Shown piece after piece: positions 19,447 to 33,728 of a DNA stretch of 64,000 bases; the stretch's first letter is position 1; each line of letters begins with the position of its first letter. The stretch comes from Vibrio spartinae (GTDB lineage Bacteria > Pseudomonadota > Gammaproteobacteria > Enterobacterales > Vibrionaceae), in NCBI RefSeq assembly GCF_024347135.1, contig NZ_AP024907.1, positions 735,001 to 799,000 of the forward strand, given 5' to 3'. A program made the translations under genes and the position numbers. The notes below the pieces were generated by a model that was not told the DNA's origin, did not search any database, and saw nothing but the letters and a program-made list of their open reading frames with translations.

Positions 19447-20482
19447 GCTGATTAATTAAACTATTGATTATTTTTGAGCGGATATTTAAATTCAAGGGTG
19501 AAAGTTCCGTATCAATGATGATGTGCTTCATATCCCCGATGGGGGGAAATATACTCTCATCATGAGTAAAACTTGCCGGAAGTCGTTTGAGTGCTGCCAT
19601 ATTGGGTGTCGCTGCACCGATATCCAGCGCATTTTGAGCCGCGATATCCGGCTGCATCAGATAATTCAGGAAGTCTTTGGCCGCCTTTTTATTTTCTGAA
19701 TTACTATTGATTGCCATACAATCTACCCAAATAAATATTGGACCGGCAGGTGTGATAAATTTCCAGTTGTTATTATTAAAATATCGATTGAGTGAGTATT
19801 GATCGCCACTATATCCTAATGCCATGTAAAGATTGTCATTATCTTTGTGATGGCTTCTCACGTAGCTGAGTGCATATTCATAAGTGATGATATTGGCATT
19901 GAAACGTTCCATCGCATGATAAGCGGCTCTCAACTCAGGTAAAGAATCTGTTATTGGGGATAAGTGCTGTGCATATAAGAAAGGTAATAATGTTTCGACA
20001 CTGTCTTGTATCATGCCGATGTGTCCTTTGACCGTTGGTGGTGGATTCATAAATTCAGACCATGTACGCGGTGGTGAAGGTAATTTATTTTCTCTATAGA
20101 CAATACCAACACTTCCCCAAAAATAAGGGATGGCGTGTGTCCCGCAAACTTGATTCCAACGCGGATCTATATATTGACGGTTTTTTAGCGATGACAAGTC
20201 TTCAAATGCATCCTGCCGGGCAAAAATTTGGGCAGAGACATTATCTAAAACAATAATATCAAAAGGAAGTTGAAAACTTTTCAGCATAAGAAGGCTGCGT
20301 TCATCATCATTATCAAAATGGAATAGATGTAAAGGGATATTAAAATATTTGCTCCATTGTGATATGACATGTGTTGATAGTGTATCTTCCCATAGATAAA
20401 TATTAAGTTCTGAAGCCGTGGCTGTTAAGGGAAAAGCTGCAAGGGTAATAATCAGTATTCTAACCAGTTTTTTAACCATCAT
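19430..20482 (-). CDS. nspS: Norspermidine sensor NspS
   Basis: This 350-residue periplasmic binding protein of the PotD/spermidine-binding family has a signal peptide ending about TATA-SE (residue 24). Conserved features are LNIYLWEDTLS, FDIIVLDN, PYFWGSVGIVYRE and a Trp in the late region IFIWVDCMAINSN. No transporter genes accompany it; instead it overlaps mbaA, so it acts as a sensor, not a carrier. In V. cholerae norspermidine-bound NspS restrains MbaA phosphodiesterase activity and favours biofilm. Confidence 0.93.
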   Translation of the reverse strand: MMVKKLVRILIITLAAFPLTATASELNIYLWEDTLSTHVISQWSKYFNIPLHLFHFDNDDERSLLMLKSFQLPFDIIVLDNVSAQIFARQDAFEDLSSLKNRQYIDPRWNQVCGTHAIPYFWGSVGIVYRENKLPSPPRTWSEFMNPPPTVKGHIGMIQDSVETLLPFLYAQHLSPITDSLPELRAAYHAMERFNANIITYEYALSYVRSHHKDNDNLYMALGYSGDQYSLNRYFNNNNWKFITPAGPIFIWVDCMAINSNSENKKAAKDFLNYLMQPDIAAQNALDIGAATPNMAALKRLPASFTHDESIFPPIGDMKHIIIDTELSPLNLNIRSKIINSLINQHEAQP

Positions 20483-20652
20483 TTATACGTTTGAACCTGA
20501 CGTATGCCGATCCTAAAGATAAGCGCTATTGGCTACTTTATCCTGTATCTAAGATAACAATACGACAAAAGACTATGTTTGAGTGAGGAGATTCATTCTA
20601 TGTTGTCGATGTCGCATTGTCAGCTTGACCATGGCGGGAAATCATCAATTTC

Positions 20653-21828
20653 TCAATATTGTTCCACTCGGGTCGGTTTTACATTTTCAATCGGGTAACA
20701 TCCCAGCACTTTGAGGTATTTGGTTAAATGAGTCAGCTCTTCCAAGGCTTTCTGCATTTCGGGAGACGCTAAATGTGCGGCTAAGTCAACATAGAACATT
20801 TCTTCCCAAGGATTTCCCATCACCGGTCTCGACTCTAATTTGGTCATATTAATTCCCAGCGTTTGCAACACCTGAAGGGTTGAAACCAGAGCTCCGGCTT
20901 CTTGGGATGTTGCCATAATGAGCGTTGTTTTTGCGGGGATCTGTAAGGAAACTTCGACCGGTTTGCGAGCCACAATAATAAATCGGGTATAGTTCTCGGT
21001 TTGATTGGCAATATTGGTTTTGATCGGTTGTAACCCGTACAGTTTTCCGCTGGAGGCATTCCCGATCGCGACAACATCATGACGATTCATCTCTTTGACT
21101 TTCTGCATGGCATCCGCTGTACTGATGCAAGATTCGAGCGTGGCATGACGCATATAGCCTAAAAACTCACTGCACTGTTGTAGGGGTTGTGGATGGGAGT
21201 AAAGGACTTGAATCTCTTCCAGAGGAATGTCTTGTGTTGCCAACAGGCAATGTTCTATCGGTAAGGTTAATTCCCCGACAATATATAATGTGGTGCGCTG
21301 GAGCAGATCATACACTTCGTTAATTGACCCTGAGCTGGTATTTTCTATCGGTAGTACACCGTAATCTGCATGGCCTGACTCAACCGCTTTGGTCACGTCT
21401 TTGAATTGCTCGCTATTCATCTCAATCAGTTCGACGTTTTTCCGACTAAAATATTCACGCGTTGCCAAGTGTGAATAGGAGCCTTTCGCCCCCAGAAAAG
21501 CGACGCGAGATGTTGGTTTTCTGTGCACTGGGTTGGCTAAATTTTGTAAATAGTTTTGTTGGAGTAATACTGAATCTTCAATGATGGTATAAAAAACTTT
21601 GGTGATATAGGGAGTATCTAACTGGTATTTTTCTTTGCCATTATTAATCAATTTCACCAGTAATTGTTGTTCTCTGTCAGCATCACGCACGGGTTTGGCT
21701 GTTTCCACCTTGCTTTTTGCAACTTCAATGCTCAATTTGCGGCGTTCTGAAAGTAATTGAAGTAACTGATCGTCTAACTCGTTCAGTCTTAAGCGAATAT
21801 CCTGCAAAGAGTACTTCTGAGACGTCAT
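20653..21828 (-). CDS. pheA: Chorismate mutase / prephenate dehydratase (P-protein)
   Basis: This bifunctional enzyme makes phenylpyruvate from chorismate for phenylalanine. It has 391 residues: AroQ mutase (1-90: LRLNELDDQLLQLLSERRKLS), dehydratase (about 105-285: VAFLGAKGSYSHLA, GVLPIENTSSGSINEVYDLL, and the catalytic Thr in ENYTRFI), then an ACT regulatory domain (about 298-380) with the ESRPVMGNPWEEMFYVD Phe-binding motif. The AGGA ribosome site lies between the upstream hairpin and the ATG. Confidence 0.97.
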   Translation of the reverse strand: MTSQKYSLQDIRLRLNELDDQLLQLLSERRKLSIEVAKSKVETAKPVRDADREQQLLVKLINNGKEKYQLDTPYITKVFYTIIEDSVLLQQNYLQNLANPVHRKPTSRVAFLGAKGSYSHLATREYFSRKNVELIEMNSEQFKDVTKAVESGHADYGVLPIENTSSGSINEVYDLLQRTTLYIVGELTLPIEHCLLATQDIPLEEIQVLYSHPQPLQQCSEFLGYMRHATLESCISTADAMQKVKEMNRHDVVAIGNASSGKLYGLQPIKTNIANQTENYTRFIIVARKPVEVSLQIPAKTTLIMATSQEAGALVSTLQVLQTLGINMTKLESRPVMGNPWEEMFYVDLAAHLASPEMQKALEELTHLTKYLKVLGCYPIENVKPTRVEQY

Positions 21829-21840
21829 TAATATATCCTC

Positions 21841-21873
21841 ATAAGAAAAGACCTCCGTACGGAGAGGAGGTCT
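21841..21873 (-). terminator. Attenuator-like hairpin in the pheA leader
   Basis: On the minus strand AGACCTCC pairs with GGAGGTCT (21873-21866 with 21856-21849; 9-base loop) and is followed by TTTTCTTAT, then the pheA ribosome site. It is a good intrinsic terminator placed in front of the structural gene. E. coli pheA is attenuated by translation of a Phe-rich leader peptide; here no such short reading frame is seen between the promoter and the hairpin. Confidence 0.7.
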
Positions 21874-21971
21874 CTATTTGTTATTTTATATGCGCAATGA
21901 TTGTCATTTGATTCAGAGTCTCAGCGCTGATTCATCGGATGAATCTAAAATCGAAAATCGTAATTAGTCAC

Positions 21972-22000
21972 ACAATAAGCAAGGTGTCATAAGGCGTCAA
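21972..22000 (-). promoter_or_regulatory. Sigma-70 promoter for pheA
   Basis: On the minus strand TTGACG (22000-21995), a 17-base spacer, then TATTGT (21977-21972). Transcription would start near 21965, giving a leader of about 135 bases that holds a small stem GATTCATC/GATGAATC and the attenuator hairpin. Confidence 0.65.
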
Positions 22001-22002
22001 GC

Positions 22003-22033
22003 AAAAAAACAGCGCTGAATCAGCGCTGTTTTA
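22003..22033. terminator. Terminator downstream of raiA
   Basis: CAGCGCTG (22010-22017) and CAGCGCTG (22021-22028) form a hairpin with loop AAT, with an A-run on one side and a T-run on the other. Confidence 0.85.
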
Positions 22034-22053
22034 TATGATCAATTATTTCTTTT

Positions 22054-22383
22054 TTACAAGGTTGTCGGTGGGTCAATTTTATCTTTATCAGTACGTTTGG
22101 CTTCTGGTTTGTGTCTCAGTTTATTGAGCTGACGTTCTAGTTTCTGTTCGACTTCATTCACAGCGATATAGAGATCTTCGTGTGTGGCCGAGGCAACGAG
22201 TTGTCCTTTGGGAATCGAAATAACAGCTTCGAATTTTTTCTTCTTATCCGGTTCTTCTTGGAACGTGGTTTGACAGCCAATGATATCAACTTGCCATTTT
22301 TCCAGTTTTTTGATTTTCCCTTCGATATGCTCGCGGATTGCAGAGGTGACTTCAATATTTTTACCGATAATGTTTACATTCAT
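22054..22383 (-). CDS. raiA: Ribosome-associated inhibitor / hibernation factor RaiA
   Basis: This 109-residue protein belongs to the RaiA/HPF (former sigma-54 modulation) family. It aligns with E. coli RaiA over KLEKWQ, LVASATHEDLYIAVNEVEQKLERQ (read in two parts) and NKLRHKPEAKR. These proteins occupy the 30S tRNA/mRNA channel in stationary phase. The basic C-terminal tail is short. The position directly upstream of pheA, as in E. coli, supports RaiA over HPF. The GG-rich ribosome site AGAGGAATCACCT precedes the ATG. Confidence 0.9.
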   Translation of the reverse strand: MNVNIIGKNIEVTSAIREHIEGKIKKLEKWQVDIIGCQTTFQEEPDKKKKFEAVISIPKGQLVASATHEDLYIAVNEVEQKLERQLNKLRHKPEAKRTDKDKIDPPTTL

Positions 22384-22769
22384 AGGTGATTCCTCTGTAG
22401 CTATCCCATCTGGATTATCTTCAGGTTACCTATTTAATATGGAAAAAATGTGACGCGCGTCACTTAAATGGGCGATGAATTCTGACGTCGAATCAAACGT
22501 GATCTGTCGCAAAGAGTCATTGCGAGAAAGTGAGAAAAGGGTTGAGAATATTTTACGTCACGTTAGATTAGAGGAAGGTTGAACTGAAAAATATTTGTTT
22601 TTTAGTGGTTTTTTTCAGCTTGATAAAAAGCGGTCAGTTAAAAAGTCATCAAATCGGCTGCTCAGTCAATTCGTATCTTCTTTCCAAAAAACGGATTTCC
22701 AAATAAATGAATTGCTCCTCCAAAAATGAGGAAGAGCAATCCGTGTCAGTTTGTTTCATTCACGCATGT
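22384..22769. other. Intergenic region between bamD and raiA
   Basis: It holds the raiA promoter region and, at 22711-22740, a hairpin (ATTGCTC / GAGCAAT with an inner CTC/GAG) that terminates bamD. I see no gene in the remaining AT-rich stretch. Confidence 0.7.
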
Positions 22770-23498
22770 TTATTTGGTGGGGTTTAATTTGATAAGTGTC
22801 TGCGTTCGTTTTACCGCGTCAGTTAATCCTAGCTGTTGGTAGGCTTTCAATTGTATCTGTAATGACTTTCTTGCTGCTTCAGTATTCGGGAACGTTTTCT
22901 GTAGTTCCTGACAACGTTTGATTGCTGCGATCCATGCTTCTCTTCTCAAATAAAAATCTGCCGTCGCCAAGTCATAATTAGCCAATCTGTTCTTTAGCGC
23001 AAAAAGGCGTTGATGAGCATCTTTGGCATAAGGACTATTCGGGTAGCGCTCAAGTAATTTTTTAAAATCGGCAAAAGCTTCTTTCGCCGGTTCAGGATCG
23101 CGATCCGAACGATCAATATTAAACAGATCCTGCATAAAGTTGTTATCTTGGGCGATGTTGGTTAGGCCTCGCATATACAGTACCCAATCGATTTTATCGT
23201 GCGTTGGATTCAAACGCATAAAGCGATCAATCGTTGCCAGACTCATGGCGAGCTGATCACTTTTATAATAAGCGTAGATCAGATCAAGCTGGACCTGTTT
23301 TGAATACGCACCGAACGGATAACGTGAGTCCATTGCTTCCAATTTTTCAATTGCATTGGTCCAGTTACCATTTTGCAAAGAGACTTTGGCTTCTGAATAG
23401 AGCTGTGAAGGAGGGATATCGGGAACAACGTGTTCACTGCTGGAGCATCCCGCTAGAAGTGTCAGCGCAAGTAGACCTGATAAAGCTTGATATTTCAT
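22770..23498 (-). CDS. bamD: Outer-membrane assembly lipoprotein BamD
   Basis: This is an essential lipoprotein of the BAM complex, which folds beta-barrels into the outer membrane. It has 242 residues with signal peptide and lipobox LTLLAGCSSS (Cys 18). Five TPR-like repeats follow, including LYSEAKVSLQNGNWTNAIEKLE (in two pieces) and MDSRYPFGAYSKQ, then DYRRDPEP-type loop DRSDRDPEPAKEAF and YPNSPYAKDAHQRL. It is divergent from rluD, which is the common arrangement. Confidence 0.96.
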   Translation of the reverse strand: MKYQALSGLLALTLLAGCSSSEHVVPDIPPSQLYSEAKVSLQNGNWTNAIEKLEAMDSRYPFGAYSKQVQLDLIYAYYKSDQLAMSLATIDRFMRLNPTHDKIDWVLYMRGLTNIAQDNNFMQDLFNIDRSDRDPEPAKEAFADFKKLLERYPNSPYAKDAHQRLFALKNRLANYDLATADFYLRREAWIAAIKRCQELQKTFPNTEAARKSLQIQLKAYQQLGLTDAVKRTQTLIKLNPTK

Positions 23499-23649
23499 GT
23501 CAGAAGTGGCTTCCTTTAATTCAAAATAGTTCAGTGAAAGTTCTCTTTGTAAAAGGTTACGTTACTTTCTCTGTGGTAACAGATACAATAGTGCATCATT
23601 TTATCCATACTAGGGACTATTAGTCTCCTTGTTTTTTAAAAAGTTCGAT

Positions 23650-24630
23650 ATGGCTCAGCAGATTGAATTAAAGAGTACCGTAAGAGATAGTCAGTTAGGA
23701 CAACGCCTCGATCAGGCGATTGCCGAACTGTTTTCTGATTTTTCCCGTTCTCGTCTTAAAGAATGGTTACTTGCCGGCAAAGTAGTTGTCGATGGTGAAG
23801 TGGTAATCAAACCTCGTCAGAGAGTGATGGGGGGTGAAGACATTGTTCTTCACGCTGAACTGGAAGATGAAGAGCGCTGGCTTCCTCAGGATATTGCGTT
23901 GGATATCGTCTATGAAGATGATGATATTCTGGTGATCAATAAACCCCGTGACTTTGTGGTTCATCCCGGTGCCGGGACACCCGATGGCACGGTACTGAAT
24001 GCATTACTGCATCATTACCCACAAATTGCGGAAGTGCCAAGAGCAGGGATTGTCCATCGTCTGGACAAAGATACGACCGGCCTGATGGTGGTTGCAAAGA
24101 CCGTTCCGGCTCAAACTCGTTTGGTCCGGGCGCTTCAGAAACGAAAAATTACCCGAGAATATGAAGCGATTGCAATCGGAACAATGACCGCTGGTGGTTT
24201 GGTTGATCAACCGATTGGTCGGCATTCGACCAAACGAACATTGATGGCCGTATCACCGATGGGAAAACCAGCCGTGACGCATTATCGGGTGGCAGAACAT
24301 TTCCGTGAGCACACACGGATTAGATTGCGGTTGGAAACCGGACGAACTCACCAAATTCGTGTGCATATGGCATCGATTCAGCACCCGTTATTGGGAGACA
24401 TTGCTTATGGCGGGCGAGTCAAAATTCCGAAAGGTGCAGATGATGAGGTTGTATCGTTGATCAGAAACTTTGATCGTCAGGCGCTCCACGCGGTAATGTT
24501 GCGGTTTGAGCATCCAATTACAGGAGAAGTGCTGGAATTCCATGCCCCAGTTCCTGAAGACATGGTGATTCTGACTGAAGCATTACGTGACGATATCAAC
24601 ACATATGGGAAAGATGAGTATTCATCATGA
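23650..24630 (+). CDS. rluD: 23S rRNA pseudouridine synthase RluD
   Basis: This enzyme makes pseudouridines 1911, 1915 and 1917 in helix 69 of 23S rRNA. From the ATG at 23650 it has 326 residues: S4 domain (about 17-75), then the catalytic core with IVHRLDKDTTGLMVVAKT (catalytic Asp in HRLDKDT), REYEAIAIG, RLETGRTHQIRVHM and HPLLGDIAYG. A TTG seven codons upstream opens the frame but has no ribosome site. Its stop overlaps the pgeF start (ATGA). Confidence 0.96.
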   Translation: MAQQIELKSTVRDSQLGQRLDQAIAELFSDFSRSRLKEWLLAGKVVVDGEVVIKPRQRVMGGEDIVLHAELEDEERWLPQDIALDIVYEDDDILVINKPRDFVVHPGAGTPDGTVLNALLHHYPQIAEVPRAGIVHRLDKDTTGLMVVAKTVPAQTRLVRALQKRKITREYEAIAIGTMTAGGLVDQPIGRHSTKRTLMAVSPMGKPAVTHYRVAEHFREHTRIRLRLETGRTHQIRVHMASIQHPLLGDIAYGGRVKIPKGADDEVVSLIRNFDRQALHAVMLRFEHPITGEVLEFHAPVPEDMVILTEALRDDINTYGKDEYSS

Positions 24631-25346
24631 TCATCCCTGACTGGCAGCTTCCTCAAAATATTCGTGCGGTGTCTTCGACACGCCAACGCGGTGTTTCCAC
24701 CGGGGAATATCACAGTCTTAACTTGGGAATGCATGTCGGTGATGCTACGGAACATGTTGCAGAAAACCGTCAACGGATGATCGCCTATGCTGACATGCCT
24801 TCGGCACCGGTATGGATGAATCAAACCCATTCAACACAAGTGCTTCCCATTCATCAGCCAACCACTGATGTGCTGGATGCAGATGGGATTTTTACCCGGA
24901 CACCGGGAATTGTTTGTGCGGTGATGACCGCAGACTGTCTGCCCATTCTGATGACGAATTCGTCAGGGACTGAGGTTGCTGCGGTTCATGCCGGCTGGCG
25001 AGGATTAGCTCACGGTATTATTGAAAAGGCCGTCGCCTGTTTCTCTGGGGAAGTGATGGTATGGCTGGGGCCTGCAATCAGTAAAGCTGCTTTTGAGGTC
25101 GGTGATGATGTGGTCGCTGCGTTCACCCGGGTCGATCCAATGGCTGAACAAGCGTTTGAACCACGCCTGCAAGATGGAAAGTGGTCCGCGGATTTAGTGA
25201 AACTGGCGCAACAACGACTGCACCGAGTTGGGGTTGAACATGTTTCCGTCAGTGGTTTATGTACATACAGTGATAGTCACAACTTTTTTTCTTTTCGACG
25301 GGATGGTGTGACGGGCAGACAAGCTTCATTTATTTGGATCAAATAA
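24627..25346 (+). CDS. pgeF: Purine nucleoside phosphorylase / laccase-domain protein YfiH (PgeF)
   Basis: This 239-residue protein is of the YfiH/DUF152 family. Motifs are VWMNQTHST (His), VCAVMTADCLPIL (Cys) and VAAVHAGWRGLAHGI (His), the Zn site of the family, with SHNFFSFRRDGVTGRQASFIW at the end (in two pieces). Members act on adenosine/inosine as phosphorylases, or as peptidoglycan editing factor. It is coupled to rluD by ATGA overlap and directly upstream of clpB. Confidence 0.93.
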   Translation: MIIPDWQLPQNIRAVSSTRQRGVSTGEYHSLNLGMHVGDATEHVAENRQRMIAYADMPSAPVWMNQTHSTQVLPIHQPTTDVLDADGIFTRTPGIVCAVMTADCLPILMTNSSGTEVAAVHAGWRGLAHGIIEKAVACFSGEVMVWLGPAISKAAFEVGDDVVAAFTRVDPMAEQAFEPRLQDGKWSADLVKLAQQRLHRVGVEHVSVSGLCTYSDSHNFFSFRRDGVTGRQASFIWIK

Positions 25347-25373
25347 CCATCTTTTTATGGTGGTGATTTGATC

Positions 25374-25411
25374 GCTCCCCCTTGAAAAAACGATCAGGCG
25401 TATCCATTTTT
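25374..25411 (+). promoter_or_regulatory. Sigma-32-type heat-shock promoter of clpB
   Basis: CCCCCTTGAAA at 25377-25387 matches the RpoH -35 (CTTGAAA). After about 14 bases, TATCCATTTTT (25401-25411) approximates the -10 CCCCAT-T. The spacing fits and clpB is a classic RpoH target. Confidence 0.75.
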
Positions 25412-25455
25412 CTAACAGTGGAATTTTATTGCTCCGAAGCAAGCAGGAGATAGAT

Positions 25456-28029
25456 ATGCGTCTTGATCGATTTACCAGTAAATTTCAAATTGCTATTTCT
25501 GATGCCCAGTCACTCGCACTCGGGCGTGATCATCAATATATAGAGCCCGTTCATTTGATGGTCGCTTTGCTCGATCAAAATGGCAGTCCTATCCGGCCAC
25601 TACTAACCATGCTGGATGTAGATGTCATGCATTTACGATCCAAACTTGGAGAAATGCTTGATCGACTCCCTAAAGTGAGTGGTATTGGTGGTGAAGTTCA
25701 ATTGTCCAATACCATGGGGACAGTCTTGAACATGTGTGACAAGGTTGCCCAGAAACGACAAGATACTTATATCTCTTCCGAAATTTTTCTTTTAGCGGCG
25801 ATAGAAGACAAAGGGCCTCTCGGAAAACTACTGAAAGAAATCGGTTTAACTGAGAAAAAAGTCTCCGACGCAATAGATAAAATTCGCGGAGGACAGAAAG
25901 TTAATGATCCGAATGCGGAAGAACTACGTCAAGCACTTGAAAAATACACGATAGATCTGACTGAGCGTGCAGAACAGGGGAAATTAGATCCTGTCATTGG
26001 CCGTGATGATGAGATCCGACGGACGATTCAGGTTCTTCAACGCCGGACTAAGAATAATCCAGTGATCATCGGTGAACCCGGTGTGGGTAAAACCGCCATT
26101 GTTGAAGGATTAGCGCAGCGGATCATTAACAGTGAGGTACCGGAAGGGCTTCGCGGACGTCGGGTGCTTTCCCTTGATATGGGGGCATTGGTCGCCGGTG
26201 CGAAATATCGGGGTGAGTTTGAAGAGCGTTTGAAGTCTGTCCTGAATGAGCTCGCTAAAGAAGAAGGGAATGTCATTCTGTTCATTGATGAGCTGCATAC
26301 CATGGTCGGCGCTGGTAAAGGTGAAGGTTCTATGGATGCAGGTAACATGTTGAAACCGGCATTAGCCAGAGGAGAACTTCACTGTGTTGGTGCCACCACC
26401 TTGGATGAATACCGGCAGTATATTGAAAAAGATGCCGCGCTTGAACGTCGTTTCCAGAAAGTATTGGTCTCAGAGCCGAGTGTTGAGGATACGGTTGCGA
26501 TTTTGCGCGGTCTGAAAGAGCGTTATGAGCTCCATCATCACGTCGAGATTACTGACCCGGCGATTGTATCGGCGGCGAGTCTCTCTCACCGATATATTTC
26601 GGATCGGCAACTTCCCGATAAAGCGATTGATTTAATTGATGAAGCGGCTTCCAGCATCCGTCTGCAAATCGATTCAAAACCAGAAGCGTTGGATAAACTA
26701 GAACGCAAAATTGTACAGCTAAAAATAGAGCAACAGGCGCTTAGTAATGAGCATGATGATGCCAGTGAGAAACGACTGAATATTCTCAATGATGAATTGC
26801 AAGAGAAAGAGCGGGAATATGCCGAGCTAGAAGAGATCTGGAATGCTGAAAAAGCCGCTCTTTCTGGTACTCAGCACATCAAAGCTGAACTTGAACAGGC
26901 CCGCTTGGATCTTGAAGTCGCTCGCAGAGCAACTGATCTGAACCGGATGTCGGAACTTCAGTATGGCCGAATACCCGAGTTAGAAAAGCAGTTGGATCTC
27001 GCGACTCAAGCCGAAATGCAGGAAATGACATTACTGAAGAATAAAGTAACAGATGCGGAAATTGCAGATGTTTTGTCAAAGCAAACCGGTATTCCAGTTT
27101 CAAAAATGCTTGAAGCTGAAAAAGAAAAACTGCTACGTATGGAAGATGCGTTGCATAAACGGGTCATTGGACAAGGGGAAGCTGTTGAGGTGGTATCTAA
27201 TGCGATCCGCCGTAGTCGGGCAGGTTTATCTGATCCCAATCGACCAATTGGTTCATTCTTATTCTTGGGGCCAACCGGGGTTGGTAAAACAGAACTGTGT
27301 AAAACACTCGCTAACTTTATGTTCGACAGCGATGATGCGATGGTTCGAATCGATATGTCTGAATTTATGGAGAAGCACTCCGTGGCTCGTTTGGTTGGCG
27401 CGCCTCCCGGCTATGTCGGATATGAAGAAGGTGGATATCTGACAGAAGCAGTCCGCAGAAAGCCTTACTCTGTCATTTTATTGGATGAGGTTGAAAAAGC
27501 GCACTCTGACGTTTTCAATATTCTGCTTCAGGTTTTGGATGATGGTCGATTAACCGACGGACAGGGGAGAACGGTCGATTTTCGCAATACCGTTGTGATC
27601 ATGACTTCTAATTTAGGTTCTTCACATATTCAGGAACATTTTAAAGAACTGAATTATGAAACAATGAAAGAGCAAGTGATGGATGTTGTCAGTAAACATT
27701 TCCGTCCAGAATTCCTCAACCGGATTGATGAATGTGTGGTATTTCATCCATTGGGTAAAGGACAAATTAAGTCGATTGCATCGATTCAGATTGAGCATTT
27801 GCGTCAACGGATGCAGGAAAAAGATTATGACCTTGACGTAGAAGAGGTCGCATTAGAATTGATTGCTCAAGTTGGTTATGACCCTGTTTATGGTGCGAGA
27901 CCACTCAAACGCGCCATACAGCAATCCGTAGAAAACCCACTGGCGAAATTAATTCTTAGTGGGGAGCTACTACCTGGGATTCCGATTCGTCTGTCAGTAG
28001 AAGATAGTCAGATTGTAATGTCACAGTAG
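25456..28029 (+). CDS. clpB: ATP-dependent disaggregase ClpB
   Basis: This hexameric AAA+ chaperone rescues aggregated proteins with DnaK. From the ATG at 25456 (AGGAG 6-7 bases upstream) it has 857 residues, the usual length. It has an N-domain (1-145), NBD1 with Walker [11 protein letters not shown] and [15 protein letters not shown], a coiled-coil middle domain (about 410-525), and NBD2 with [15 protein letters not shown] and [12 protein letters not shown]. The start [14 protein letters not shown] matches the family. An internal start for the short form was not examined. Confidence 0.98.
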   Translation: MRLDRFTSKFQIAISDAQSLALGRDHQYIEPVHLMVALLDQNGSPIRPLLTMLDVDVMHLRSKLGEMLDRLPKVSGIGGEVQLSNTMGTVLNMCDKVAQKRQDTYISSEIFLLAAIEDKGPLGKLLKEIGLTEKKVSDAIDKIRGGQKVNDPNAEELRQALEKYTIDLTERAEQGKLDPVIGRDDEIRRTIQVLQRRTKNNPVIIGEPGVGKTAIVEGLAQRIINSEVPEGLRGRRVLSLDMGALVAGAKYRGEFEERLKSVLNELAKEEGNVILFIDELHTMVGAGKGEGSMDAGNMLKPALARGELHCVGATTLDEYRQYIEKDAALERRFQKVLVSEPSVEDTVAILRGLKERYELHHHVEITDPAIVSAASLSHRYISDRQLPDKAIDLIDEAASSIRLQIDSKPEALDKLERKIVQLKIEQQALSNEHDDASEKRLNILNDELQEKEREYAELEEIWNAEKAALSGTQHIKAELEQARLDLEVARRATDLNRMSELQYGRIPELEKQLDLATQAEMQEMTLLKNKVTDAEIADVLSKQTGIPVSKMLEAEKEKLLRMEDALHKRVIGQGEAVEVVSNAIRRSRAGLSDPNRPIGSFLFLGPTGVGKTELCKTLANFMFDSDDAMVRIDMSEFMEKHSVARLVGAPPGYVGYEEGGYLTEAVRRKPYSVILLDEVEKAHSDVFNILLQVLDDGRLTDGQGRTVDFRNTVVIMTSNLGSSHIQEHFKELNYETMKEQVMDVVSKHFRPEFLNRIDECVVFHPLGKGQIKSIASIQIEHLRQRMQEKDYDLDVEEVALELIAQVGYDPVYGARPLKRAIQQSVENPLAKLILSGELLPGIPIRLSVEDSQIVMSQ

Positions 28030-28050
28030 AGATGGTTGGATTGAAATCAC

Positions 28051-28079
28051 AAAAGAGGTGTCTGATGACACCTCTTTTT
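28051..28079 (+). terminator. clpB terminator
   Basis: AAAAGAGGTGTC / GACACCTCTTTTT with a TGAT loop follows the clpB stop directly. Confidence 0.93.
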
Positions 28080-28307
28080 GGTAGGTGGTCATGTGAAAAT
28101 ATGTGATAACTCGAATAAAAGCGCTAAAAAATTAATCGCTTCGATTGATATTTAATCGGTTAGACGGAAAAAGAAAGAATTTATAGCTTTTGCTATTGCT
28201 AAGTTCAATTAACGCCATATAATGCGCCTCGTTGTCTCGGGACTCAGTCGCGATTCGATGACGGATTTTGAGTTTTAAGTGCTCAAAAAAAGAGAATAAA
28301 AAAGTGT

Positions 28308-28335
28308 TTGACACAAAGATTTATCTCGCTAAAAT
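28308..28335 (+). promoter_or_regulatory. rRNA operon promoter
   Basis: TTGACA (28308-28313), a 16-base spacer, then TAAAAT (28330-28335), preceded by an A-rich UP-element-like stretch (28285-28304) and followed by a GC-rich discriminator GTCCGTCCGC as in stringently controlled rrn promoters. The 28030-28300 region shows no gene besides the clpB terminator. Confidence 0.8.
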
Positions 28336-28376
28336 GTCCGTCCGCTTCAAGTGCTAACAAAGCGCTTCGGAGCCAA

Positions 28377-28387
28377 GCTCTTTAACA
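28377..28387 (+). promoter_or_regulatory. boxA antitermination site of the 16S leader
   Basis: GCTCTTTAACA matches the rrn boxA; a second identical copy lies before 23S at 30521-30531. Confidence 0.85.
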
Positions 28388-28616
28388 ATATAGACCAATC
28401 AATCTGTGTGGGCACTCGTCGATAAATATCAAATAAGATTTTATCAATGAACCGAGTGACCAATATCAAGTTGGAAAGCAGTTTACTGTTATCTGACGAG
28501 AGCACAGTCAATTCAGCATTACTTATGTAATGTAACTTTTTGCTTCTGCTTTTTTAAAAAGCGGAGACGAAAAGCAGTATTCATTGAGCCGACACGCAAG
28601 TGTCAAAAAAACTTTT

Positions 28617-30157
<1,541 letters not shown>

Positions 30158-30218
30158 CGAATAGATATTGAGATGAGTGTCCACACAGATTGATTTGGTT
30201 TATAAGCAAAGAGAGTTT

Positions 30219-30295
30219 GGGTCTGTAGCTCAGGTGGTTAGAGCGTTCGCCTGATAAGCGAGAGGTCGGTGGTTCAAGTCCACTCAGACCCACCA
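30219..30295 (+). tRNA. ileT: tRNA-Ile (GAT)
   Basis: This is a 77-base cloverleaf in the 16S-23S spacer, with anticodon loop CTGATAAG, T-loop GTTCAAGTC and CCA encoded. Confidence 0.96.
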
Positions 30296-30386
30296 AATTT
30301 TCCTTCTTCGGCGTTACATTGTTCATCGCATAGTCAACTATGCTTGTTCACAATGTGGCTTGAATAAGAAAAATTGACTACACGAT

Positions 30387-30462
30387 GGGGCTATAGCTCA
30401 GCTGGGAGAGCGCCTGCCTTGCACGCAGGAGGTCTGCGGTTCGATCCCGCATAGCTCCACCA
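30387..30462 (+). tRNA. alaT: tRNA-Ala (TGC)
   Basis: This is a 76-base cloverleaf, the second spacer tRNA, with anticodon loop CTTGCACG, T-loop GTTCGATCC and CCA encoded. Confidence 0.96.
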
Positions 30463-30520
30463 TCTTTAAGGGTTTTTGATAAGAATCTTTAAAGATGGTT
30501 TTGTGAGAAACAAAATCTTT

Positions 30521-30531
30521 GCTCTTTAACA
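30521..30531 (+). promoter_or_regulatory. boxA before 23S rRNA
   Basis: This is a GCTCTTTAACA antitermination site. The rest of 30463-30762 is spacer; TTCGGGTTGTATGGTTAAG just before 23S is complementary to the sequence just after it (33645-33666) and forms the processing stem. Confidence 0.8.
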
Positions 30532-30762
30532 ATTTGGAAAGCTGACAAAATAATGTGTGTTTCATTGGAAACAGACGATTATTTGTAAAAGTTCTCAATA
30601 CTTTCTCGAAAGAGAAAGACCAACACAATCAAGTGTTCTTGGAAATGCACAGTTTACTGTGTCATTCAATTGAGTCCGGCAAAACCAGTCTCTCGCTCAT
30701 GTAAATCAATGAGAGACACCTTGGTTACTGATAATGCCACTCGAAACTTCTTCGGGTTGTAT

Positions 30763-33653
<2,891 letters not shown>

Positions 33654-33728
33654 ACAACACCGAAGGGGTTTTAGGACTCTTAGAGACTTGATTGTGTACG
33701 AGAATCAGCTTTTCGAATTGAAAGAATT

